Source of the DNA: an uncultured Christensenella sp.
GTDB lineage: Bacteria; Bacillota; Clostridia; Christensenellales; CAG-917
NCBI GenBank assembly: GCA_910584155.1
Contig: CAJTYG010000004.1
Span: 120,704-184,703, forward strand
Direction: 5' to 3'
DNA length: 64,000 nt
The translations under genes and the position numbers were made by a program. This document shows positions 56,401 through 63,752 of this stretch, one piece after another. The notes beneath the pieces are model-generated. The model did no database searches. It had not been told where the DNA came from and worked only from the letters and a program-made list of their open reading frames with translations. Within the stretch, counting starts at the first letter, position 1. Each line of letters begins with the position of its first letter.

Positions 56401-58681
56401 CGAAGGCACTCTTGCCTATGCTCGTCACGCTGTTGCCTATTGTCACGCTCGTAAGCCCGCTGCAACCAGAGAACGCAAGCCCGCCAATGCTCGTCACGCT
56501 GTCGGGGATAGTTATGCTCGTAAGCCTAGTGCAATCCTCGAAGGCACTCCTGCCTATGCTCGTCACACTGTTGCCTATGGTCACGTTCGTAAGCCCGCTG
56601 CAACCATCGAACGCCTGAACACCTATACTCGTCACGCTGTCGGGGATTGTCACGCTCGTAAGCCCGCTGCAACCATCGAACGCCTGAACACCTATACTCG
56701 TCACGCTGTCGGGGATTGTCACGCTCGTAAGTCCTCTGCATACATAGAACGCATAATCGCCAATGCTCGTCACGCTGTCGGGGATTGTTATGCTCGTGAG
56801 ATTAGAGCAGTTGTAGAATGCTCCATATAGAATATTGCCGCCTGTCACTGTCATTTTTTTGAGTGAAGTTGGTATATAATAGCGGTGGCTTCCGCTAGAA
56901 GATGACGTACTATCTCCATAATAATACTGTATTGTTTCAGTTCCTCCTTCATAACTGTATGCTCCAAAGATATATCCAAACAAAGTTGAGGATGAAGCAC
57001 TTGTCTCGCTATTACTGCCGCCAACAAACGGAATAGTCATTTCTACAAGCCCACTGCAACCAGAGAACGCACTATTGCCAATGCTCGTCACGCTGTCGGG
57101 TATTGTTGTGCTCGTAAGCCCGCTGCAACCAGAGAACGCATACTCGCCAATGCTCGTCACGCTGTCGGGGATTGTTGTGCTCGTAAGCCCGCTGCAACCA
57201 GAGAACGCATACTCGCCAATGCTCGTCACGCTGTCGGGAATGACAAGATCTGTCACCAATTCTCTGTTTAGATATAAGTTGTGCGCACCATATAATGGAT
57301 TTGCATCATAATTTCCAAACAATATTCCGCACCACTTAGCTATGTCTGTAATATACACTGCATTAAGCCCGCTGCAACCCTTGAACGCATACTCGCCAAT
57401 GCTAGTCACACTGTCGGGTATAGTTATGCTCGTAAGCCCGCTGCAACCAGAGAACGCACTATGTCCTATATATGTCACATTATTTGGCAATGCAATGCTC
57501 GTAAGCCCAGTGCAATCTTTGAACGCCCAGTTGCCAATACCTGTTACACTGTCGGGAATAGTTACACTCGTAATCCCACTGCAACCCTCGAACGCTCCAA
57601 TACCTATATTTCTACCGCTTGTTATTTCAACTGTTTGCAAATTCGATTTAGGTATATAACCAATTGCTTGCGTGGGCATTTTTGCAGTCGTAAGCCCACT
57701 GCAATCCTCGAACGCATCTCTGCCTATGCTCGTCACACTGTTGCCTATGGTCACACTCGTAAGCCCGCTGCAACCTCTGAACGCATACTCGCCAATGCTC
57801 GTCACGCTGTCGGGGATAGTTATGCTTGTAAAACCAATACATCCAGAGAATGCACTATTGCCAATGCTCGTCACGCTGTCGGGGATTGTCACGCTCTTAA
57901 GCCCGCTGCATCCATAGAACGCATGCTCAGGTATTTTTGTAACATTGTCTCCTATATTTACCGTTGTTAAATTTGTGCAACCAACAAATATAGAATTATC
58001 ATAACTTCCTTCCGAAGTGCAAGCGGGTGCATTCCAGTTAACTGTTGTAAGTCCGCTGCAACCAGAGAACGCACGGCTACCTATGCTAGTCACGCTGTCG
58101 GGGATTGTGATGTTTGTAAGACCACTACAGTCCTCGAACGCATAATCGCCTATACTCGTCACGCTGTTGCCTATTGTCACGCTCGTAAGCCCACTGCAAT
58201 CCTCGAACGCCCTATCGCCAATTGACCTCACAGGCATTCCTTTGCGAGTTGACGGAATAACGATTGATGTTGTTGAGTTATCGTCAAGGCCGATTACTTC
58301 ATAATATTCATCATCATGCAATCTAAATCTTAGTGAGGTTTTAACACTCCACTTCGCATATATGCACATATCTTCAGTTAAGGCTTCTTCTGAAAACGAA
58401 CTTTCTGTCAACAGATGGCTCCACTCATCCTTATCAAAATACCATCCATCAAAATCATAATCCTCTTTGGTCGGTTCAGCCGGCAAAACAATGGTTTCGT
58501 TACCAGCAGTAGATATAGTATGATACTCCGTACCGTCTACCTCAAAAATAAGCTTAAAAATTTTAGAGGCACCACTATTGTCCGTTCCCTGTTGACGCTG
58601 ATCTCCGCATGCCGTAAACACACATAGAGTTAATGCCAAAACAGTTGTTAAACAGATGACAATTATAATACTTTTCTTCAT
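53498..58681 (-). CDS. Giant BspA-type leucine-rich-repeat lipoprotein (1727 residues)
   Basis: AAGGAGAACG before the ATG. Lipoprotein signal MKKSIIIVICLTTVLALTLC, then VFTAC with the lipid Cys at 25. A single InlB/Listeria-Bacteroides module follows (about 40-112: DFDGWYFDKDEW, IYAKWS), then several dozen 23-residue LRR_5 repeats (DSVTSIGxxAFxGCSGLTSITIP), ending in the cap FRGTMSQWISLNKG with CLDGNM. Internal blocks are duplicated: the VYITDIAKWCGILFGNYDAN block occurs twice and the AKMPTQAIGYIPK block at least three times. It should extend from the outer membrane leaflet as a long curved array. It is 28 bp after the MACPF gene and shares its type of lipobox (CVFTAC). Confidence 0.9.
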   Translation of the reverse strand: MKKSIIIVICLTTVLALTLCVFTACGDQRQQGTDNSGASKIFKLIFEVDGTEYHTISTAGNETIVLPAEPTKEDYDFDGWYFDKDEWSHLLTESSFSEEALTEDMCIYAKWSVKTSLRFRLHDDEYYEVIGLDDNSTTSIVIPSTRKGMPVRSIGDRAFEDCSGLTSVTIGNSVTSIGDYAFEDCSGLTNITIPDSVTSIGSRAFSGCSGLTTVNWNAPACTSEGSYDNSIFVGCTNLTTVNIGDNVTKIPEHAFYGCSGLKSVTIPDSVTSIGNSAFSGCIGFTSITIPDSVTSIGEYAFRGCSGLTSVTIGNSVTSIGRDAFEDCSGLTTAKMPTQAIGYIPKSNLQTVEITSGRNIGIGAFEGCSGITSVTIPDSVTGIGNWAFKDCTGLTSIALPNNVTYIGHSAFSGCSGLTSITIPDSVTSIGEYAFKGCSGLNAVYITDIAKWCGILFGNYDANPLYGAHNLYLNRELVTDLVIPDSVTSIGEYAFSGCSGLTSTTIPDSVTSIGEYAFSGCSGLTSTTIPDSVTSIGNSAFSGCSGLVEMTIPFVGGSNSETSASSSTLFGYIFGAYSYEGGTETIQYYYGDSTSSSSGSHRYYIPTSLKKMTVTGGNILYGAFYNCSNLTSITIPDSVTSIGDYAFYVCRGLTSVTIPDSVTSIGVQAFDGCSGLTSVTIPDSVTSIGVQAFDGCSGLTNVTIGNSVTSIGRSAFEDCTRLTSITIPDSVTSIGGLAFSGCSGLTSVTIGNSVTSIGKSAFEDCTGLTTVNWNATACTLVSDSAAGYSLFYYCRLTLTTVNIGDNVKTIPAYAFEYCGGLKSITIPDSVTSIGRNAFERCSGLKSVTIGNSVTSIGACAFYYCRGLTSITIPSSVTSIGGLAFAWCDNLRNITIPDSVTYICDGAFGNTAWSYSIIKNYGVVYLGKVAYDYNVSYSSPSESVYIKEGTVSISENVFQSNSIKSITIPASVKNIFCRDFSDSLCSINVDVNNEVYESKDGILYSKATKDILYIPASWHKNKPDGLVYVGDIAYRYKGTMPDNTSITIKEGTVSISDAAFYKCSGLTNITIPDSVTHIGDRAFSGCSGLTSIIIPDSVTSIGENAFSGCSGLTSITIPDSVTGIGSSAFYGCSGLTSVTIGNSVTYVGENAFYGCDNITNAKMPTQAIGYIPKSNLQTVEITSGRYIGFSASFSGCSGLTSITIPDSVTSIGDYAFSGCSGLMSITIPDSVTSIGKYAFYGCSGLTSITIPDSVTSIGYEAFYNCSGLKSVTIGNGVTSIGEYAFKGCSGLTTAKMPTQAIGYIPKANLQTVEITSGDSISHSAFEDCTGLTSVTIGNSVTYIGDNAFDNTAWYNSQPDGVVYIGKVAYVYKGTMPNNTSITIKEGTVSISDAAFYYCSGLTSITIPDSVTSIGENAFYKCSGLTSITIPDSVTSIGYNAFYYCSGLTSITIPDSVTSIGNSAFEGCSGLTSVTIGNGVTSIGSYAFNGCSGLTSVTIGNGVTSIGEYAFRNCSGLNAVYITDIAKWCGILFGNYDANPLYGAHNLYLNRELVTDLVIPDSVTSIGSYAFNGCSGLTSITIPDSVTSIGNSAFEGCSGLTSVTIGNGVTSIGSYAFNGSGLKSVTIGNSVMNIGSSAFSGCSGLTTVNWNATACISVGSYDPIFRGCTKLTTVNIGDNVTTIPEYVFKGCSSIRNIGFRGTMSQWISLNKGNCWNEGAHIYIVYCLDGNM

Positions 58682-58709
58682 TTTTCGTTCTCCTTACTAA
58701 TGCAATAAA

Positions 58710-60449
58710 TTATCTATTACAGCAATAATCATCACGCTTATTGCTTCCACTAAATCTTGTTGAATTATTGACGCAACGGTTGCACTTCACAGAACCATCG
58801 CTCGCACCACAAATACCCGCAGCCCATCCTCGCCGTCCGCCTTGACCGCTTTTAAAATATGCATAAACCTCTGCATTATTTGTGCAATCCCAAAACTGTG
58901 TTACGTAAGCACACCCCACCAATCCACCGGAATACACATAGTAACAATTGATTTCGCCTTGATCCACCTTGCCTGAAACAGTACAATTGGAAATTGTTGA
59001 ATTCATCGCATATCCCGCTATTGCGCCGGCTACAGAACAATTGGCATAGCCGTTTCTGACATCTATGGTCGTTTCCACATTTAGATTTTTTATTGTGGCA
59101 TTCACCAAACTCGAGAACAATCCATATCCATACGTTGTAGTATCTTTTTCTTTACTGTTCGTATTAGATCTTGAGTTGATTAAAGTATAAGTAACAGTAT
59201 GATTATTCCCGTCAAATATGCCTTTAAAGGCGTTTTCTGGTGTTCCATTTGATTTGCCCCAACTGTCACTGCCATTTTGCCCCCAATCGCCCATATTCAA
59301 ATCAGCCATTAGTTTATAATGAATGCCTGTGGTTTGATTACCTGTTGAAGATAAAACTTTTATTAAATCTTGTTTATTATAAATTTTATAGGGGCGTTCT
59401 TCCGTTCCGTCTTCAAAATTCATTTTATTTAAAAGCCTTTCAACATTTTTATTTGCTTCTTCTTTAAAACGTGCTATCAATATGTTTTTAAACACATTAT
59501 ACTCATTTGGAATATATTCCCAAATAGGAACAAGCCCTTGTTCTGCAACGTCTATAACCTTCCAATTATTCTCATTATTCAATGAATTTGCCCATTGAGG
59601 ATAACTAATAGCAAGCTCTTCAAACGAAGAACATGCTACAACTTCTCCTCCAAATAATTTAGCATTAAAGAAACTCGTAGAATTTTCAGTATTTACATGG
59701 TATAAGTCTTGTAACTTTCTTTCAAACTCAACGCCTGCCGAGATAGAAGCATCTCCTCCGCTTATACTTGCTTTGACTGCATTTTTAAATACTGTATTGA
59801 TTTCATTACTCTTTATATCTGTTTCCGAAAAAATGTTATAATATATTTCCATTTGTCCGCCATAAATAACGGAAGTTCTTATGTGTGTGCCATACTTTTG
59901 TATAAAACCTTCGTAATCTCTGTTTTGTTGAAATTTGTTCAAATCATTTAAAAAATTTGTACTAAGATATTGTTGATAATTCTGTGTATTTTTAAATCCA
60001 TCTAAATAATAATTTCTACCCTGCGTATTATGAAACATAGTATAAAAATATTGATGGGCTTTATGCGAAGATTTAATTGAATTATTTATAGAAAATTTGC
60101 TTTCATATCCCGCAGAAAATAAACCGCCTAAATTGACATTGACAGACGAAGAAAGAGTATAACCCTTATTCAGTTCACGTATCTTTTCTATTACATTATC
60201 TCTAACTGTCGAATTTATTTCTGTACTACCAATATCAGTGTTCTTAATAGGCAATTTGTTAAAATCAAATATATTATCTATTTGTTGGTTATCAATTGGA
60301 GATTTTGCAGTAAAAGCATTGATACCGTCGCCTAAGCCGAAACTTTTTGAATCAGAAGAAGTGTTGTTTTTATCACAAGCTGTAAATACACACATAGCTC
60401 CTATCAAAAGCATCACTAAAAATATCAAAACATTTAGCTTTTTTCTCAT
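58710..60449 (-). CDS. MACPF (perforin-fold) lipoprotein with GLUG-type repeats
   Basis: 579 residues. Signal MRKKLNVLIFLVMLLIGAMC, then VFTAC (lipid Cys 25). The MACPF domain (about 35-345) has the family signature FIQKYGTHIRTSVIYGGQM (about 182-200, Y-G-T-H then GG) and a small Gly/Ser/Ala-rich stretch SISGGDASISAGVEF (about 228-242), the kind that inserts into membranes. A C-terminal beta-helix of GLUG-like repeats (about 385-560: GIFDGNNHTV, IKNLNV, AGAIAGYAMNS) follows. MACPF proteins make oligomeric pores; Bacteroides BSAPs use them to kill related strains. Here it precedes and is co-transcribed with the giant LRR gene. Confidence 0.88.
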   Translation of the reverse strand: MRKKLNVLIFLVMLLIGAMCVFTACDKNNTSSDSKSFGLGDGINAFTAKSPIDNQQIDNIFDFNKLPIKNTDIGSTEINSTVRDNVIEKIRELNKGYTLSSSVNVNLGGLFSAGYESKFSINNSIKSSHKAHQYFYTMFHNTQGRNYYLDGFKNTQNYQQYLSTNFLNDLNKFQQNRDYEGFIQKYGTHIRTSVIYGGQMEIYYNIFSETDIKSNEINTVFKNAVKASISGGDASISAGVEFERKLQDLYHVNTENSTSFFNAKLFGGEVVACSSFEELAISYPQWANSLNNENNWKVIDVAEQGLVPIWEYIPNEYNVFKNILIARFKEEANKNVERLLNKMNFEDGTEERPYKIYNKQDLIKVLSSTGNQTTGIHYKLMADLNMGDWGQNGSDSWGKSNGTPENAFKGIFDGNNHTVTYTLINSRSNTNSKEKDTTTYGYGLFSSLVNATIKNLNVETTIDVRNGYANCSVAGAIAGYAMNSTISNCTVSGKVDQGEINCYYVYSGGLVGCAYVTQFWDCTNNAEVYAYFKSGQGGRRGWAAGICGASDGSVKCNRCVNNSTRFSGSNKRDDYCCNR

Positions 60450-60510
60450 AAGTATCTCTTGCCCATATATAAATTTATTTTCTATTTAAAAGCATAACAA
60501 ATCAACCGTG

Positions 60511-60539
60511 AAAAAAGCGTGAACTATTATTCACGCTTT
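60511..60539 (-). terminator. Terminator after the response-regulator gene
   Basis: AAAGCGTGAA / TTCACGCTTT perfect 10-bp stem followed by Ts on the minus strand. It separates the two-component genes from the MACPF operon, which must have its own promoter in 60450-60510. Confidence 0.9.
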
Positions 60540-60564
60540 AACAAATAATTTAGTGTTTATGAAT

Positions 60565-61374
60565 TTAATTGTTTTTATTAAGTCTGCGGTTTATAATCAA
60601 ATCCAATCTGTTTTGCATATCTAAAGACCATTCATAATCTATCAAAAATTCATAATTATAAGAGAGATTTTCTTCATCCTTCAAAAAATCCCACAAATCG
60701 CAAGTTATGGTGTCCGTATTCGCTTTTGCTTTGCCTCTGTAAAACTGAACTATATGCTCTATATGGTTATGCCGCAAAATCAGATCGAGTCGGCTTTTGG
60801 CGTTGCGATATAATAGTTTTGCTTTATCGACGTCATGGTCGGGCCACAATACAGATATCATCTCGGGCATAGAGACCAATTGACCTTGCCTATAGACTAA
60901 ATATGCCAACATTTCCTTCGACTTCGTCAAATTAAACGCTACGCTTTTTCCTTCGATCTGCAAATCAAAAGCTCCAAATGTTTTCGCAACAATTTTTCTG
61001 TCGTTATGCAAAGAGTCGTTGATTTCAGCTATATATTTATGCAGTTTATCTTTTGAATACGGCTTATAACAAAAGCCAACGACGTTGTCGCCAAGCTCAT
61101 TTTTTATTTTTTCCTCGTCTTGTGCGTATCCCGTAATAAACACAATCTGGATTTTAGGATTTATACTCAGTATCTTTTTTGCCAGATCAACGCCGTCCGC
61201 ATTTGGCATAACGATGTCTAAGAAAGCGGCATCAACATTATTGTTCTTCACGTATGTTATCAACGCATCTAAGTCGTTCATAAACATAGAACACTTGATT
61301 TCGCCATAGTCTACAATATTCTCAAGAAAATCCTTAAGAATATTCATCTCATCATCGACAACTATAATATTCAT
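60565..61374 (-). CDS. Response regulator with winged-helix output domain
   Basis: 269 residues. Receiver domain 1-120: IIVVDDEMNI (acidic pocket D7, D8), phospho-acceptor AFLDIVMPNADG (Asp near 53), IVFITGYAQ (Thr near 81) and CYKPYSKD (Lys near 107). The output part (about 130-265) begins TFGAFDLQIEGKSVAFNLTK and continues SKEMLAYLVYRQGQLVSMPE and MISVLWPD, the pattern of SARP-like/OmpR winged helices. Its ATG overlaps the kinase stop by 4 bp. It is the likely activator of nearby surface genes (MACPF-LRR operon 116 bp downstream), which is inference from position. Confidence 0.9.
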   Translation of the reverse strand: MNIIVVDDEMNILKDFLENIVDYGEIKCSMFMNDLDALITYVKNNNVDAAFLDIVMPNADGVDLAKKILSINPKIQIVFITGYAQDEEKIKNELGDNVVGFCYKPYSKDKLHKYIAEINDSLHNDRKIVAKTFGAFDLQIEGKSVAFNLTKSKEMLAYLVYRQGQLVSMPEMISVLWPDHDVDKAKLLYRNAKSRLDLILRHNHIEHIVQFYRGKAKANTDTITCDLWDFLKDEENLSYNYEFLIDYEWSLDMQNRLDLIINRRLNKNN

Positions 61375-63251
61375 TTCGTATCTCCTTTTGGCACGAATAT
61401 TTTTATAATCGTTCCTTTCCCTATTGTGGTGTCTATAATTGCGTCGGTGTTTAGTGTAAACTTAATCCGTTCTATTGCATTACGCAGACCTACCGAGTTC
61501 TCCCCGACTTTCTTGCAATCAAATCCGCATCCGTTATCTTCTATTGTTATAATGGTTTCTTTCCCCGCATCCTCTGTTTTGATTAAAATATAGCCGTCTT
61601 CCTGATATATCACTCCGGAATGTTTAATTGCGTTTTCCACAAACGGCTGCAATGATAATATAGGCAGATAAATATCATAGCTTTCTATATCAAGCATCAA
61701 GTTTATGGATTTATTAAGCCCTAATTCTACAAGGCCTACATAATTTAATATGTTGTCAATTTCATCATCGAGTCTTATCATAGGTTTAGAATCCGCATCT
61801 ACAATGGCACGCAGATGAGAAGCAAATTTTTCTACTGCAACATCGCCTTCGTCTAAACTTTTATGATAAACGGACCGCACGGCAGATAAACTGTTAAACA
61901 CAAAATGCGGCTTGATCTGCTCACGCAACACCTCGTTCTTTATTGTTACGAGCTTTCGTTTATAAACTTCTGCTTGCAAGGCTTCTTTGTTTTTATCGGC
62001 AATTCTAACAAAATTCATGACCGATATTACAAACGTAATTACTAAAATAATTCCGGAAGCATATGATTCGGTCCCTATAATCACAAACTCTATCATATCC
62101 AACAAATTTGCGCCGATCAACAGAATTATTCCAAGCAAAATAATCAAATAAGATTTCGCATATTTTATCTTTTCCGTCGCTGCTTTTGCAATAGGAAAAT
62201 ACAACAATGCCGCTAAAAACAACTGAATAAACACAGGTACAGCTCTTTCTTTATAACCAAATAGCAGATAAAACGATAAAATACACGCTACATTTATAAA
62301 AGCAAATATACCAACTAACCATTTTTTCGGTTTTTTGATTATTCCCATTTGATACAAATGGTAAATAAAAACAATTACTGCGACAAAAGCCAACGAATAG
62401 AATATTTCGGCAATTCCATTGTACGCAAACGATTTAGAACTCAAACAGAATAAGGAGTAAATATCTATCGAGAATATAAACATCAGTACAAATAATAGCA
62501 GTAAGCAAACGAGCGACCACATTTTTTGTTCCTTGTATATGCAGTTTACAACAATACTCATTAAAAACAAAGCGGCTAAGATACCAAATACTATGAATGA
62601 AATCTGGTCACCCGTATAAATTTGATTAGAAGTAAAATCTGAGCGCAAATAGAATGCATAATGCATTCCGCCTTCATTATTGTTGGATATCTCAATTATA
62701 ACATCAAGAGTTTCATCCTGTCCGACCTCATACGGTAAATACCGTTCTGCACGCCCGTTGGATTTGGTTTCGCTTATCTCTTTAGACATTATTCCGTATT
62801 CAACATTTAATACGCCGTTAATATACGTCCTGTATGCGCCGTCATAATTGTTTGCAAACACCAAAATTTCCGATTCCGGCTTAACATTTTTTATTTTCAA
62901 TCTGAATGAGCCATAACCGTCTCTGGGGAGTATATGTCCGTCCAGTGTGGTTTTCCCTGTCCACACATCGGGCATATCTATAACTCCATCCGGCTGTGTA
63001 TCTAAAAGATTATCCGAAATAAGCCATTTGTTATAGTAGTATTCCCATTCACCCGGCAACACCGTCCAACCATCGCTTTGTCCCATATCAAGAGTGCCAT
63101 TCACAATTGTCGGCATGCCATTTATTTTCGTTAAATACTTTGAGCAAACACAAAATGCCGTAATAATCAAAACGGTAACAATCAGAAAAATCCCGCCGTA
63201 TATGCTTGACTTGTTTATAAAATTAGATTTTAAGCGTTCAAATTTCTTCAT
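61371..63251 (-). CDS. Sensor histidine kinase, 7TM-DISM type
   Basis: Start taken at the ATG 63249-63251 (a GTG at 63257 is also possible); 626 residues. One N-terminal TM helix (about 15-38), an extracellular beta-sandwich (about 40-195, DISM-type carbohydrate-binding-like, with WTVLPGEWEYYYNKW and GYGSFRLKIKNV), about seven TM helices (about 200-405), then a LytS/YehU-like kinase: phospho-His in IKPHFVFNSLSAVRS (about 445) and ATP-binding NAIKHSG (N box) with EDNGCGFD (G1 box). It senses an external ligand and phosphorylates the adjacent regulator. The transcript begins with structured RNA copy 2. Confidence 0.9.
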   Translation of the reverse strand: MKKFERLKSNFINKSSIYGGIFLIVTVLIITAFCVCSKYLTKINGMPTIVNGTLDMGQSDGWTVLPGEWEYYYNKWLISDNLLDTQPDGVIDMPDVWTGKTTLDGHILPRDGYGSFRLKIKNVKPESEILVFANNYDGAYRTYINGVLNVEYGIMSKEISETKSNGRAERYLPYEVGQDETLDVIIEISNNNEGGMHYAFYLRSDFTSNQIYTGDQISFIVFGILAALFLMSIVVNCIYKEQKMWSLVCLLLLFVLMFIFSIDIYSLFCLSSKSFAYNGIAEIFYSLAFVAVIVFIYHLYQMGIIKKPKKWLVGIFAFINVACILSFYLLFGYKERAVPVFIQLFLAALLYFPIAKAATEKIKYAKSYLIILLGIILLIGANLLDMIEFVIIGTESYASGIILVITFVISVMNFVRIADKNKEALQAEVYKRKLVTIKNEVLREQIKPHFVFNSLSAVRSVYHKSLDEGDVAVEKFASHLRAIVDADSKPMIRLDDEIDNILNYVGLVELGLNKSINLMLDIESYDIYLPILSLQPFVENAIKHSGVIYQEDGYILIKTEDAGKETIITIEDNGCGFDCKKVGENSVGLRNAIERIKFTLNTDAIIDTTIGKGTIIKIFVPKGDTK

Positions 63252-63355
63252 AAGCACTTTGCTTTTCAGTCCGTTTCGTTCTGATTATTTGCAGAAATAC
63301 AAAATGTTATTTAAATATGACTTAAAAGGCAAAACGCATTATCTATGCCATAAAA

Positions 63356-63483
63356 ATATAACAAGTGCATTCCCTCTGATTTCGCCAAAAATCTCAATTC
63401 ATATTTCTATGGACTGTATGTACAGAAAACGCACTTGTTACCTAAGTAAAAGCGCCCATAGAAATATCTGAGAATTTTTGGCA
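63356..63483 (-). ncRNA. Structured leader RNA motif, copy 2
   Basis: On the minus strand helix P1a is GCCAAAAAT / ATTTTTGGC (63474-63482 with 63384-63392), P1b is ATATTTCTATGG with its complement, the conserved loop is 63421-63455 and the pseudoknot pairs TAACAAGTG (63432-63440) with CACTTGTTA (63359-63367). The loop reads GCGCTTTTAC, AGGTAACAAGTGCG and TTTTCTGTA, nearly as in copy 1 at 31529. The predicted transcription start (about 63482) is the first base of P1a. It lies about 100 bases before the kinase start codon. No strong terminator follows. Confidence 0.65.
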
Positions 63484-63488
63484 AGTAA

Positions 63489-63517
63489 ATCTTAACATTT
63501 GCGACTTTTACTGTCAA
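63489..63517 (-). promoter_or_regulatory. Promoter of the leader RNA / two-component operon
   Basis: Minus strand TTGACA (63512-63517), 17 bp, TAAGAT (63489-63494), placing the start seven bases on, at the first base of the structured RNA. Confidence 0.75.
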
Positions 63518-63551
63518 TATTTAATTCTAATTCATAGTCCTTTGGCTGTTA

Positions 63552-63610
63552 GGCGTGTGCTTGTCTTGAAACAAGTGGCGTCGCTTCGCTCCGCCAGACA
63601 AGCACACGCC
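63552..63610. repeat. Long hairpin, 15-bp perfect arms
   Basis: GGCGTGTGCTTGTCT (63552-63566) and its exact complement (63596-63610) enclose a loop that itself contains a GGCG / CGCC stem. No T run on either side. Confidence 0.75.
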
Positions 63611-63657
63611 AATCAACTGAAACAATGCACTAAATCAAACAAAGAATTAAGAGCACG

Positions 63658-63698
63658 GGCGAGAGGTTTGCGCTATCCCGCTTGCAAAGCCTCTCGCC
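63658..63698. repeat. Second long hairpin
   Basis: GGCGAGAGG (63658-63666) pairs with CCTCTCGCC (63690-63698), extended by TTTGC / GCAAA with one bulge. With the previous hairpin and the RNA motif it accounts for most of the 63258-63752 gap. Confidence 0.7.
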
Positions 63699-63752
63699 AT
63701 TCCGTTGCTCATTTGTTATTCTTTTGCGCATGATTTTACTCGCATTTGCATT

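Noticed and set aside
54620..57970. Long plus-strand frames opposite the giant LRR gene (for example 54620-55288 and 57461-57970)
   Set aside because: They are antisense shadows of the repetitive LRR coding sequence, with no starts or ribosome binding sites of their own.
53498..58681. Regularly spaced direct repeats that resemble a CRISPR array
   Set aside because: The period is 69 bp with no unique spacers. The frame is open throughout and encodes LRR repeats.
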